A DNA stretch of 64,000 bases from CAZPQM01 sp964588995 (GCA_964588995.1 CAZPQM010000009.1:9843-73842), one strand, 5' to 3'; shown: positions 35,759 through 45,060, counted from the stretch's first letter. Program-made: numbers and translations. Notes: generated from the letters alone by a model not told the origin.

Positions 35759-37375
35759 ATGCGACAACACATCAAACGACAGATCCGACAGGGCTTTACG
35801 CTCATTGAGCTTTCCATTGTGCTGCTCGTTATTTCGGTTCTCGTCGGTGGAAGTTTAAGTGTCGGCATGACACTACTTGAAGCGAATCGCATTGCAACCA
35901 GTAAAGAGCATATTCAGGCTGTTGTGGATGCATTGAATGATTACGCAGAGGAGAATAATCATTTACCCTGCCCCGCTGTAGAAACGCTGGAACCCAGCGA
36001 TGTTGATTACGGCGTTGGGCAAGGTACGGAACACCGAGGCGGTGATGGCCAGCCCGATGAAGGGAACTGCACCGGCAGCACGGAGATTGATACGACAAAG
36101 CGCATTTTCCGCGGCATGGTTCCGATTGTTGAATTGGGTCTGGAAGGTGCTAAGGCGCTGGATGGCTGGGGCAACCGTTTAACCTACATTGTCGATGAAG
36201 ATCTTACTTTTAAGGGAGATACATGGACTGACAATGGTTCACAGAAATTTGGCTATGCTAATATGGGTAACCCAAATTTATACGATGACCAAAGTCTCAC
36301 CGCCCCGGTACTCATTGATGACATTTCCACACAAGGCGATATTGTGATTCGTAATGATCAGGGAGTAAATGGCACCGATGTCAGCACACTGGCCGCTTTT
36401 GTGGTTATCAGTCATGGTAAAAATGGTTTCCGCGCCCATACGAATGACGGGATTCGCCTTCCCGCCAGCGCTGATGCCAATGAAGAAGAAAATGCGGATA
36501 ATGACGACACATTTATTCAGAAACTACCAAGTTCGACTTTCGACGATATTGTTTACTATCAGAACAAATGGCAAATAGCTGCTGCCAGCAGTAGCCAATC
36601 AAATTGCCCGGCAGGACTAAGCGGGTGCGTACTCTGGCTGGATGCGACAGATATAGACGGGGATGGTAACACCGGAAACAACCCTGCCGATGGCGATCCG
36701 ATAGGTACCTGGGTGGACAAGTCCGGCACAGGTAATGATGTAACTAGCAGTGGTCTGGCGCGACCCAGCTATATAGCAACGGATAGTGATTTAAATAACC
36801 AGCCTGTCCTGGGCTTTGACAGATCCGAAGGGGATTATCTTGAAAGGACTTCTCCATCGCAACTTAATCTGGATCCGGCTGAAGATACGTTTACACTCGC
36901 CGTAGTCTATGCACGCACATCTTCTCAGTCTTCGAATGTCAAAGTACTGGAGCTGGAAGGAGAAGACAGTGACCCGAATCGACCCGAAATTACCATGCAG
37001 CTTTTAGGCGGCAGTGATGTGGCTCGTATCATCACCAACAATAAAAATTATGGTGCTGATCATGGCGCAACAGATCTCGATGTTCCGAATGTTTGGATAG
37101 CTCATTTTAATGAAGGTAGCAGCTCGTCTGAATACAGCTTTAACGATTCCGGGCCTCTTGCCTTTGGGGGGGGAATAGTAGACCGATCCGATAATACCAA
37201 TTCCGTACTCTGCATTGGAACGGGCTCCATTGATAGCTTGATTTGTGACCAGACCATTCATGCGCTGGATGGACGTATTGCCGAAGTTATAATTATTAAC
37301 CGCGGGTTAAGTTCAAGTGAAAGAACGGCACTAAAGAGTTATCTGGACTGCAAATGGCGGGGAGTCAATTGCTAG
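35759..37375 (+). CDS. Pseudopilin with C-terminal LamG-like module (operon gene 1)
   Basis: 538 residues. Prepilin leader ends QG before FTLIELSIVLLVISVLVGG, with Glu5 present. The pilin head (about 40-270) carries LPCPA, ALDGWGNRLTYIVDE, AAFVVISHGKNG and FDDIVYYQNKWQI, shared with the two following genes. Residues about 283-538 form a concanavalin/LamG-like domain (GCVLWLDATDIDGDG to SSSERTALKSYLDC) identical in sequence to that of the next gene. GGGGAG precedes the ATG. The head places it in a T2SS/T4P-like fibre; the module could bind sugar or protein. A 2-base step (TAG, A, ATG) leads to gene 2, showing an operon. Confidence 0.8.
   Translation: MRQHIKRQIRQGFTLIELSIVLLVISVLVGGSLSVGMTLLEANRIATSKEHIQAVVDALNDYAEENNHLPCPAVETLEPSDVDYGVGQGTEHRGGDGQPDEGNCTGSTEIDTTKRIFRGMVPIVELGLEGAKALDGWGNRLTYIVDEDLTFKGDTWTDNGSQKFGYANMGNPNLYDDQSLTAPVLIDDISTQGDIVIRNDQGVNGTDVSTLAAFVVISHGKNGFRAHTNDGIRLPASADANEEENADNDDTFIQKLPSSTFDDIVYYQNKWQIAAASSSQSNCPAGLSGCVLWLDATDIDGDGNTGNNPADGDPIGTWVDKSGTGNDVTSSGLARPSYIATDSDLNNQPVLGFDRSEGDYLERTSPSQLNLDPAEDTFTLAVVYARTSSQSSNVKVLELEGEDSDPNRPEITMQLLGGSDVARIITNNKNYGADHGATDLDVPNVWIAHFNEGSSSSEYSFNDSGPLAFGGGIVDRSDNTNSVLCIGTGSIDSLICDQTIHALDGRIAEVIIINRGLSSSERTALKSYLDCKWRGVNC
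36605..37347 (+). repeat. 743-bp direct repeat, copy 1 (LamG-like module)
   Basis: Matches 38202-38944 at a constant offset of 1597 bases with no difference that I can find, including silent positions. One mismatch (37348) then precedes a further short match and divergence. The 5' edge falls exactly at the module start (CPAGLSGC). Confidence 0.9.
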
Positions 37376-37376
37376 A

Positions 37377-38972
37377 ATGAAACCTGATAAAGCTAACCGG
37401 CAAAATGGCTTTACGCTCATGGCGATGATGATCATCATCGCGGCAAGCTCTATGGTGGCTGTAGGCGGAGTTACCGTGCTGTCTCGTAGTAAGGATATTG
37501 AGCGCCATCAGGTTACCGAAGAGCGGCTGGCCACGATCTTCGAAGCGATAGAGCAATATGCAACTAACAACAAACGTCTACCCTGCCCCGCTGCATTATC
37601 CGATACGCCTGCGAGCGCCAGTTTTGCCATCGAAGGCGATGATCTTACGCTAACCGATAACTGCAATGCTGAAATTGCGGATGTGGAATATAACAGCGGC
37701 GCGGACGACGTCGCGGTCGTTGGCATGGTACCTACCGGCACACTGGGATTACACCCACGCTATGCGCTGGATGGATGGAACCGCAAATTTACCTATGCAG
37801 TCGATGAAAATTTAACCGTTGAAGCAACCTTTGCAACCGAGCATGGCGATATTCAAATTCTGGATGCCGCCGGAGACAGCGTCATAGGTAATGCGACCAT
37901 TACGGCATGGCCCTCATCCACTCCAGGTGTTGATTTTGATAAAGAAACGCAAGGCGCAGCCGTGGTCGTTATCAGCCATGGACCTAATAGTTCAGGAGCT
38001 TATCTTGCCAAGAGCAATGCAACTACAACGGTTACCACCTCAACCTATGAAGAAGATAATTATCCGACCTCCGGTATGGATGGCATCTTCCGCATAACGG
38101 ATTTTGCTACTGTCAATCCGGCAAATTACTTTGACGACATCATAGACTATCGTTTACGGGGTCAACTTGATCCACTTGGAGAAGCCGACACCCCTCCGAC
38201 CTGCCCGGCAGGACTAAGCGGGTGCGTACTCTGGCTGGATGCGACAGATATAGACGGGGATGGTAACACCGGAAACAACCCTGCCGATGGCGATCCGATA
38301 GGTACCTGGGTGGACAAGTCCGGCACAGGTAATGATGTAACTAGCAGTGGTCTGGCGCGACCCAGCTATATAGCAACGGATAGTGATTTAAATAACCAGC
38401 CTGTCCTGGGCTTTGACAGATCCGAAGGGGATTATCTTGAAAGGACTTCTCCATCGCAACTTAATCTGGATCCGGCTGAAGATACGTTTACACTCGCCGT
38501 AGTCTATGCACGCACATCTTCTCAGTCTTCGAATGTCAAAGTACTGGAGCTGGAAGGAGAAGACAGTGACCCGAATCGACCCGAAATTACCATGCAGCTT
38601 TTAGGCGGCAGTGATGTGGCTCGTATCATCACCAACAATAAAAATTATGGTGCTGATCATGGCGCAACAGATCTCGATGTTCCGAATGTTTGGATAGCTC
38701 ATTTTAATGAAGGTAGCAGCTCGTCTGAATACAGCTTTAACGATTCCGGGCCTCTTGCCTTTGGGGGGGGAATAGTAGACCGATCCGATAATACCAATTC
38801 CGTACTCTGCATTGGAACGGGCTCCATTGATAGCTTGATTTGTGACCAGACCATTCATGCGCTGGATGGACGTATTGCCGAAGTTATAATTATTAACCGC
38901 GGGTTAAGTTCAAGTGAAAGAACGGCACTAAAGAGTTATCTGGATTGCAAATGGCGGGGCGTAGGGTGCTGA
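37377..38972 (+). CDS. Pseudopilin lacking Glu5 with identical LamG-like module (operon gene 2)
   Basis: 531 residues. The cleavage region is QNGFTLMAMMIIIAASSMVAVGG, so mature residue 5 is Ala instead of Glu. In type II systems only the tip pseudopilin GspK normally lacks Glu5, which makes this a tip candidate. The pilin head again has LPCPA, GLHPRYALDGWNRKFTYAVDE and AAVVVISHGPN. From about residue 276 the LamG-like module is the same as in gene 1 down to the DNA. It starts 1 base after gene 1 and is followed directly by gene 3. Confidence 0.8.
   Translation: MKPDKANRQNGFTLMAMMIIIAASSMVAVGGVTVLSRSKDIERHQVTEERLATIFEAIEQYATNNKRLPCPAALSDTPASASFAIEGDDLTLTDNCNAEIADVEYNSGADDVAVVGMVPTGTLGLHPRYALDGWNRKFTYAVDENLTVEATFATEHGDIQILDAAGDSVIGNATITAWPSSTPGVDFDKETQGAAVVVISHGPNSSGAYLAKSNATTTVTTSTYEEDNYPTSGMDGIFRITDFATVNPANYFDDIIDYRLRGQLDPLGEADTPPTCPAGLSGCVLWLDATDIDGDGNTGNNPADGDPIGTWVDKSGTGNDVTSSGLARPSYIATDSDLNNQPVLGFDRSEGDYLERTSPSQLNLDPAEDTFTLAVVYARTSSQSSNVKVLELEGEDSDPNRPEITMQLLGGSDVARIITNNKNYGADHGATDLDVPNVWIAHFNEGSSSSEYSFNDSGPLAFGGGIVDRSDNTNSVLCIGTGSIDSLICDQTIHALDGRIAEVIIINRGLSSSERTALKSYLDCKWRGVGC
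38202..38944 (+). repeat. 743-bp direct repeat, copy 2 (LamG-like module)
   Basis: Second copy of 36605-37347. Recombination between the copies would remove 1597 bases and leave one complete gene-1-type ORF. Confidence 0.9.
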
Positions 38973-38973
38973 T

Positions 38974-40746
38974 ATGAAGTACGTTTCAGACCATAAGAAA
39001 AGCGGCTTTACGCTTATTGAGCTGGCAGTAGTCATCACGATCATGGGATTACTGGTAGGGAATGGGCTGGCCTTGGTAAGCGCTATTAACGACTCCGCGA
39101 AAGAAGACCTGACCGAACGTAGGCTTGAGTTTATTACAGACGCCATTGACCAGTTCGTTGACTATTACGGCTATTTACCCTGCCCTGCCAATCCAACGGA
39201 AACCATCCATGCGCTCGGCGGTGATGATGATTTCGGCTTTGGAGAAGTGAGCGTCACCTCCGGCACCGGGCCAACCGATAGCGCCGGTACAGACGCCACC
39301 TGTACGACGGATAACATTATTACAGGCACAGGGGTGTATGTCGGAACTCTACCCGTATACACATTGAATATTCACCCCTCGTATGCGTTTGATGGCTGGA
39401 ATAACCGGTTCATGTATGTTGTGGATAGCCGGGTTATTTTCCGCGGCGATGCGCAGGATCAGACCGTGGGTGCCAAATTTGAGCGGGGCACGGTCGATAA
39501 TGGTACGGTCTCTATAGGCTATGCTTCAGGCAATGCTGACGGAGCCAGCAACGATGCGGATCTGGATGGTGGCGGGCTGGATAATGATGATACCCGTGGC
39601 ACCATTCAAATCTTTAACGCCACCGGCACAACCGCAGGCGTTTCCAATGCCGTTGTGCTTGTCCATTCCGCTGGAAAGAATGGCCTTTCAGCCTGGCCCG
39701 GTCGCGGAGGAGCGCGCCTCGGCTCCACCGGCATCACCACGGCCGAAGAAGAAAATACCGATAACGACAACCAGTTTCGTCATGGCTTCCTGTCACCGGA
39801 TATTGATGATCATTTGACCTTTCTAACCAAATGGCAAATCGACACGGCGATTACTGTTAATACATCCAGCCCTGGCTCACTACCCAGCAAGGATTATTTA
39901 ATTACGACGTCGAATGATGGTGATGCCCATAAGGTATTGCAATCCGACGGTTCAATCGTTTGGACCTTTACGACGGGGGGTAGTGCGGAAGATGCGGCCA
40001 TTGATAGCAGCGGCAATGTATATATTGCCGCCGGATATGATGGTATTTACAAATTAGATCCCGATGGAAATGAGTTGTGGCATAATACCGATGGAGGTTT
40101 TCAAGAAAGCGTTGTCTGGCATCCGGATGGTCACGTGTATACTGGAGATAAAACAGATGAACTCCGCAAACTCTCCGATAGTGACGGTTCGGAGATATGG
40201 GCTCACAACTTCGCCGACAGTGTTCAGAATGTGGAAATCGATGGGGATGGCTACCTTATTATCGCCGGCGATTCTTCGCTTGGTGTCGCCAAAATGGATA
40301 CTAATAGGAATATTCAATGGCAGGTTATCATCGGTCAAGACATTTTCGACCTCGCCATCGACAGCAATAATGATATTTATCTGGCCGGTCGCAGTGGTGA
40401 TGTAATTAAACTCGATGGAACCAATGGCAATGAGTTATGGCGCGAGAATATTAGCACTTATAATACTTGGGGTGTAGTAGTAAGTAATGATGATAGTGAT
40501 GTTTTCGTCACCAATATAAACAATATTTATCAACTTGATGCCTCAACCGGTACGCAGGTAACTAATTTGAATATAGGGATTAGCGCCTTACAAGGGCTGG
40601 GAATTGATGCAAATGGCGATTTATACACTCACGGATGGAATGGTGATGTGGCAAAAGTAGCGCCCACCCTGAGCGGAGCAGGGGATATCATCTGGCAACA
40701 AACACCACACTCCCAACCCGGTGATAAAATAGAAGTAGCACGATGA
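38974..40746 (+). CDS. Pseudopilin with C-terminal beta-propeller (operon gene 3)
   Basis: 590 residues. Leader ends SG before FTLIELAVVITIMGLLVG, Glu5 present. The pilin head carries LPCPA, HPSYAFDGWNNRFMYVVD, VLVHSAGKNG and ITKWQI-like sequence (FLTKWQID). From about residue 305 there are seven or so repeats of PQQ/Trp-type propeller blades, for example GSIVWTFTTGG, GNELWHNTDGG, GSEIWAHNFAD and GNELWRENIST, each followed by a strand such as GNVYIAAGYDG. The tip module thus replaces the LamG domain of genes 1 and 2. A propeller on a pilin tip recalls PilY1 in outline only. ATG starts 1 base after the gene 2 stop. Confidence 0.8.
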   Translation: MKYVSDHKKSGFTLIELAVVITIMGLLVGNGLALVSAINDSAKEDLTERRLEFITDAIDQFVDYYGYLPCPANPTETIHALGGDDDFGFGEVSVTSGTGPTDSAGTDATCTTDNIITGTGVYVGTLPVYTLNIHPSYAFDGWNNRFMYVVDSRVIFRGDAQDQTVGAKFERGTVDNGTVSIGYASGNADGASNDADLDGGGLDNDDTRGTIQIFNATGTTAGVSNAVVLVHSAGKNGLSAWPGRGGARLGSTGITTAEEENTDNDNQFRHGFLSPDIDDHLTFLTKWQIDTAITVNTSSPGSLPSKDYLITTSNDGDAHKVLQSDGSIVWTFTTGGSAEDAAIDSSGNVYIAAGYDGIYKLDPDGNELWHNTDGGFQESVVWHPDGHVYTGDKTDELRKLSDSDGSEIWAHNFADSVQNVEIDGDGYLIIAGDSSLGVAKMDTNRNIQWQVIIGQDIFDLAIDSNNDIYLAGRSGDVIKLDGTNGNELWRENISTYNTWGVVVSNDDSDVFVTNINNIYQLDASTGTQVTNLNIGISALQGLGIDANGDLYTHGWNGDVAKVAPTLSGAGDIIWQQTPHSQPGDKIEVAR

Positions 40747-40805
40747 CCTCAACGAAACCCACCAACCAAAATGGCAGTTGGCCAATTAGCATTTATCCGT
40801 TATAA
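40743..40805 (+). CDS. Possible 20-codon remnant ORF after the pseudopilin operon
   Basis: ATG overlaps the gene 3 stop (ATGA). It reads MTSTKPTNQNG then SWPISIYPL. The first half resembles the gene 2 prepilin leader (MKPDKANRQNG), so this may be a truncated fourth pilin start. No ribosome site of its own. Could be chance. Confidence 0.2.
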   Translation: MTSTKPTNQNGSWPISIYPL

Positions 40806-40814
40806 GACCGTAGC

Positions 40815-41258
40815 ATGACAACACTGATTACTGATACCATCGCCGTCGGCTGTGATCATGCCGGTGTCGATACCAAGAACGCCGTTAAATTGCAGCTTGA
40901 AGCGCTCGGGGCGGAGGTAATTGATCTGGGTACGAACGGTCCCGAATCGGTCGATTATCCGGATTTTGCCAAGGCGCTCGCCAACGTTCTCTCCGTGGGT
41001 GAGGCGGAGTATGGCGTGCTGATCTGCGGCACCGGCATCGGTATTTCCATCGCCGCGAACCGGCATAAACATATCCGCTCTGCCTTATGTCACAATGTAG
41101 AGACGGCCCGGCTCGCACGCGAACATAACGATGCGAACGTGCTTGCCCTTGGCGCGCGTGTGGTCGATGCGGAAACGATAGGTCAGATAGTTGAGACGTT
41201 TTTCACTACGGCATTTGAAGGCGGCCGGCATGCAAAGCGCGTGGCTAAGCTGGGCTAG
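40815..41258 (+). CDS. rpiB: Ribose-5-phosphate isomerase B
   Basis: Interconverts ribose-5-phosphate and ribulose-5-phosphate in the cytosol. 147 residues. Family features: VGCDHAGVDTK at the start, then DLGTNGPESVDYPDFA, the active-site CGTGIGISIAANR, and the His-Asn block LCHNVETARLAREHNDANVLALGARV. It begins the rpiB-glyA-nrdR-ribD run common in alphaproteobacteria. Confidence 0.93.
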   Translation: MTTLITDTIAVGCDHAGVDTKNAVKLQLEALGAEVIDLGTNGPESVDYPDFAKALANVLSVGEAEYGVLICGTGIGISIAANRHKHIRSALCHNVETARLAREHNDANVLALGARVVDAETIGQIVETFFTTAFEGGRHAKRVAKLG

Positions 41259-41327
41259 GGCTTGCCTTTTGGCGAATTTGCGCGTATAACCACGGCAACT
41301 TTACATTGCACACGTACAGGATATTTC

Positions 41328-42674
41328 ATGACAGCTGAACAGGTAACGCCATTGACCCAGAATAATCGTTTTTTTGATGCCACCTATCACGATACCGACC
41401 CGGAAATTGCCGCCGCCATGCAGGGCGAGCTGGAGCGCCAGCAATATCAGATTGAGCTGATCGCTTCGGAGAACATCGCTTCTCAGGCCGTCATCAGCGC
41501 GCAAGGCTCGGTTTTCACCAATAAATACGCCGAAGGCTATCCCGGCAAGCGCTATTACGGCGGCTGTGAGTATGCCGATAAAGTCGAGCAACTCGCGATT
41601 GACCGCGCCTGCGAGCTGTTTGATTGTTCCTATGCGAATGTACAGCCGAACTCCGGCTCACAGGCAAATCAGGCGGTCTTTACCGCACTCATCAAGCCGG
41701 GCGATACTATCCTCGGCCTCTCACTCGCTGCCGGTGGGCATCTGACGCATGGCGCTGCGCCGAATCAGTCCGGAAAGTGGTTTAACGCCGTGCAATATGG
41801 CGTAAAAGAAACCGATGGCCGGATCGATTATGAGGAAGTGCGTAATCTGGCGAAAGAGCATAAACCTGCGCTTATCATCGCCGGATTCTCCGCCTATCCG
41901 CGCATCGTGGACTGGGCGAAATTCCGCGAGATCGCCGATGAAGTCGGAGCGTATTTCCTCGTCGATATGGCGCATGTAGCGGGTCTGGTTGCTGCCGGTG
42001 TGTATCCTTCCCCAGTGCCGCATGCGCATGTCTGCACGACCACCACGCACAAAACGCTCCGTGGTCCGCGCGGTGGCCTGATTCTTTCCAACGAGCCGGA
42101 GCATGTGGTACGCAAAACGCCTTCAGGCAAGGATGTGAAGCTTGGCAATGCGGTGAATTCGGCTATTTTCCCCGGTATACAGGGTGGACCGCTCGTTCAT
42201 GTGATTGCGGCGAAAGCTATCGCCTTTAAGGAAGCACTCCAGCCGGAGTTCAAGACGTATTCGCAGCAGGTCGTCAAAAACGCACAAGCGCTGGCTGAGA
42301 CATTGATTGAGCGCGGTGTGGATATTGTCACCGGCGGCACCGAGAATCATCTGGTGCTCGTGGATCTCCGCCCGAAAAATCTGACCGGCAAAGCGGCTGA
42401 AGAAGCCTTGGAGCGCGCCGGACTGACCTGCAATAAAAATGCGATCCCGTTCGATCCACAGCCGCCTTTCGTCACCTCCGGCATTCGCCTCGGCACCCCG
42501 GCTGCGACGACACGCGGTTTCGGTGAAGCTGAATTCCGCGAAGTGGGCAACTTGATTGGTGATGTGCTGGATGCGCTGGTGGAAAAAGAAGACGGCAACG
42601 CCGAAGTCGAGAAAGCAACCAAAGCCAAAGTCCGCGCGCTGTGCGAACGCTTCCCGATTTATGATGCAACTTAA
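41328..42674 (+). CDS. glyA: Serine hydroxymethyltransferase
   Basis: PLP enzyme converting serine and tetrahydrofolate to glycine and methylene-THF. 448 residues from the ATG at 41328, with ACAGG upstream; the longer frame from 41262 lacks support. Family blocks: ELIASENIASQAV, TNKYAEGYPGKRYYGGCEY, the PLP lysine in TTTHKTLRGPRGG, and NAIPFDPQPPFVTSGIRLG. It lies 69 bases after rpiB and 48 before nrdR. Confidence 0.96.
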   Translation: MTAEQVTPLTQNNRFFDATYHDTDPEIAAAMQGELERQQYQIELIASENIASQAVISAQGSVFTNKYAEGYPGKRYYGGCEYADKVEQLAIDRACELFDCSYANVQPNSGSQANQAVFTALIKPGDTILGLSLAAGGHLTHGAAPNQSGKWFNAVQYGVKETDGRIDYEEVRNLAKEHKPALIIAGFSAYPRIVDWAKFREIADEVGAYFLVDMAHVAGLVAAGVYPSPVPHAHVCTTTTHKTLRGPRGGLILSNEPEHVVRKTPSGKDVKLGNAVNSAIFPGIQGGPLVHVIAAKAIAFKEALQPEFKTYSQQVVKNAQALAETLIERGVDIVTGGTENHLVLVDLRPKNLTGKAAEEALERAGLTCNKNAIPFDPQPPFVTSGIRLGTPAATTRGFGEAEFREVGNLIGDVLDALVEKEDGNAEVEKATKAKVRALCERFPIYDAT

Positions 42675-42722
42675 TGCGTACGGTAGCTCCCCCGGTGAGG
42701 GAGGAGTTAAAGGATATGCAAC

Positions 42723-43172
42723 ATGAAATGTCCGTTTTGCGGTTTTGAAGATACGCAGGTGAAGGATTCACGTCCCTCTGAAGACGGCAGCTCCATCCGC
42801 CGCCGCCGCTATTGCCCCGAATGTGACTCGCGCTTTACCACCTTTGAGCGTGTCCAGCTGCGCGAGCTTACTGTCATCAAGCGCGATGGTGAAAAGCGCC
42901 CGTTCGACCGGGATAAACTCACTCGCTCCATCCAGATCGCGACCCGTAAACGGCCGGTATCGCATGAGACCGTTGAAGGCATGGTCAACCATATCGTCCG
43001 TAAGCTGGAGATGTCGGGCGAGCAGGAGATTGAGGCCTACCGCATCGGCGAGGAAGTGATGGAGGCGCTCGCCGAGGTCGATAAGGTCGCCTATATCCGC
43101 TTTGCCTCCGTATATAAGGATTTTCGCGAGCTCAAGGATTTTGAGGATTTCGTCGATAAAATCGAAAAATAA
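42723..43172 (+). CDS. nrdR: Transcriptional repressor NrdR
   Basis: ATP/dATP-sensing repressor of ribonucleotide reductase genes. 149 residues. The zinc ribbon is CPFCG...CPECDSRFTTFER, followed by an ATP-cone (LTVIKRDGEKRPFDRDKL onward) and VAYIRFASVYKDFRE. Position between glyA and ribD is conserved. I did not find an NrdR-box pair next to any gene in this window. Confidence 0.95.
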   Translation: MKCPFCGFEDTQVKDSRPSEDGSSIRRRRYCPECDSRFTTFERVQLRELTVIKRDGEKRPFDRDKLTRSIQIATRKRPVSHETVEGMVNHIVRKLEMSGEQEIEAYRIGEEVMEALAEVDKVAYIRFASVYKDFRELKDFEDFVDKIEK

Positions 43173-43236
43173 TCCCTCCGCTTTTCGTATCGTACCTACT
43201 GGACGCACGGCATAAAACGCGCTAGAACTGCTCGTT

Positions 43237-44340
43237 ATGGTAGTTGCTCCCGAAGATACGCATTATATGCAGCAGGCGCTTCGTCTGGCCGAGCAGGGGC
43301 TGGGCGTGACCGCGCCAAACCCGTCTGTCGGCTGCGTCATTGTGAAGAACGGGCAGGTTATCGCCGCTGCGCGCACCGCGAACGGTGGTCGGCCACATGC
43401 GGAGAAAGAGGCGCTGGCGCAGGTCGGGCGTGAGGCTATGGGCGCTACCGTCTATGTGACGCTCGAACCCTGCAATGTAGAAGGGCAGTCCGGGAAATGT
43501 ACCGATGCGCTCATCAAGGCGCGGGTGGGACGTGTGGTGATCGCTGCAGAAGACCCTTATCTTGAAGAGCGCGGGGCTGGTATCAAGGAGTTGCAGGCGG
43601 CTGGGATTGTAGTCGATGTGGGGGTCTGCGCCGATGAGGCACGCTATCTCAATCAGGGCTTTTTCCTGACCGTGGAAGAAAAACGGCCGCTGGTAACACT
43701 GAAGCTGGCCACGACGCTGGACGGGCGCATCGCCATCTCCAGCGGCAAAAGCAAATGGATCACCGGCGAAACGGCTCGGCAGTTCGGCCATGTCCTGCGC
43801 TATCAGCATGATGCAATCATGGTCGGGGTCGGCACGATGCTTGCCGATGACCCCTCACTCACCTGCCGTATTACCGGCTTGCGAGCCTACACGCCGATGC
43901 GGATCATTCTCGATAGCTCGCTCAAAGTGCCAGAGAAATGCCGCGCGATTAAAACGGCGAAAACGACGCCGACCTTCATTTATACCACGCGCGATGTACA
44001 TGAAGATTCCAAAAAGCCGGCCAAAGTAGTGAGTATCAAGCCTGATGCGAGTAACCACGTGGATCTCAAAGCCGTACTTGCCGATCTGGTCGATAAGGGC
44101 GTAACGCGCCTGTTACTGGAGGGGGGCAGTACGCTAGCCGCCTCATTTCTCAAGCAGGACCTGATAGACCGCATCGTCTGGATTCATGCGCCAAAAGTCA
44201 TTGGCGGCGGCGGAATGGAAGCGATTTCCAAAGTCAATACCAAATTCGAAAAAGCGGCGCTCCATCATCTATGGCTATTTCAACAATATGAAGAGCGCAA
44301 GCTCGGTGAGGATCGTGCGGTGTTCCTCGTCCGGCGGTAA
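43237..44340 (+). CDS. ribD: Bifunctional riboflavin biosynthesis deaminase/reductase RibD
   Basis: 367 residues. The N-terminal deaminase domain has the zinc motifs HAEKEAL and PCNVEGQSGKC. From about residue 145 the reductase domain starts (RPLVTLKLATTLDGRIA), with SKWITGE and VGVGTMLADDPSLTCR. It acts in steps two and three of riboflavin synthesis. The PCxxxG loop differs from the common PCSHxGRTPPC, still keeping both Cys. The later rib genes are not present downstream. Confidence 0.93.
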   Translation: MVVAPEDTHYMQQALRLAEQGLGVTAPNPSVGCVIVKNGQVIAAARTANGGRPHAEKEALAQVGREAMGATVYVTLEPCNVEGQSGKCTDALIKARVGRVVIAAEDPYLEERGAGIKELQAAGIVVDVGVCADEARYLNQGFFLTVEEKRPLVTLKLATTLDGRIAISSGKSKWITGETARQFGHVLRYQHDAIMVGVGTMLADDPSLTCRITGLRAYTPMRIILDSSLKVPEKCRAIKTAKTTPTFIYTTRDVHEDSKKPAKVVSIKPDASNHVDLKAVLADLVDKGVTRLLLEGGSTLAASFLKQDLIDRIVWIHAPKVIGGGGMEAISKVNTKFEKAALHHLWLFQQYEERKLGEDRAVFLVRR

Positions 44341-44351
44341 CGTCATCGTGT

Positions 44352-44639
44352 TTAAACGTTAAATGCCAGCCAGGTGATGGTATAGCTCGCAAAGCCTACC
44401 AGTATGAGCAGTGCAATCGGTGATAAGTCCACGCCGTTTACCGCCGGAATAAAACGTCTTATGTAACGAAGCGCAGGCTCAACTAACCTAGAAAGAAACT
44501 GCATCACCGTGCGTACAAAAGGCTGATACTGATTGATAATGTTAAAAATGATCAACCATTGCAGGATAATATAGATAATCACTACCCACGAGTAGAGATT
44601 CAGAACGGTCGTAATGAGCCAGACCAGCGGGTTTACCAT
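44352..44639 (-). CDS. YggT family membrane protein
   Basis: 95 residues with two long hydrophobic segments (NLYSWVVIIYIILQWLIIF and ISPIALLILVGFASYTITWL) joined by the family's VRTVMQFLSRLVEPALRYIRRFIPAVNGVDLSPI. The role of YggT is unsettled; a link to division or osmotic stress is reported for the family. It is convergent with ribD, 11 bases apart. Confidence 0.88.
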   Translation of the reverse strand: MVNPLVWLITTVLNLYSWVVIIYIILQWLIIFNIINQYQPFVRTVMQFLSRLVEPALRYIRRFIPAVNGVDLSPIALLILVGFASYTITWLAFNV

Positions 44640-44712
44640 ATTAAATTCCTTTGTTTCTTAGCTATTTAGCTTCAGCTTGACGCAGGGTCAAGTGAATAGC
44701 AACTTGATTTAG

Positions 44713-44928
44713 GAAAATAGCCTTCTAAAAGTCCGTTACCGTTTAGATCTAATACGTCGCTTATTACAAGATTATTCTGCCAGTTTTGAACCGCCGGGCG
44801 CGCTGCCCTGGTTGCGCCGCATCGATGAGGCGATGAAAGAAGAACGTTTTCCCTATGAGCGTAAATGGATCGAACGGCAATTTTATGTACCCGAAGAACC
44901 TGCGCAATATCAGAAAGGTGAATCCTAG
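44713..44928 (+). pseudogene. 5'-truncated gene fragment, about 71 codons
   Basis: Open from a stop at 44710 to TAG at 44926-44928, with no start codon in the first half. It reads as a plausible, charged protein C-terminus: LDLIRRLLQDYSASFEPPGA, then LPWLRRIDEAMKEERFPYE, RKWIERQFYVPEEPAQY. Codon use is typical of the genome. The family is not recognised. Probably the tail of a gene cut by the rearrangements in this zone. Confidence 0.4.
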
Positions 44929-45060
44929 CTGTATGTTGCTCAAGTCCCTCCTACGCTGCCATGCAGCTTAGGGGGCAGGGTGCCATAGACGGTTTGCGAA
45001 CCTGCCCGGAGGTGAGATTGCTTGTTCTGCGGATGCCTGTCACGTTTAGGGCTGATCTAG

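Noticed and set aside
36605..38944. The identical modules as the variable repeat of a diversity-generating element
   Set aside because: The copies show no adenine-directed differences at all and there is no reverse transcriptase.
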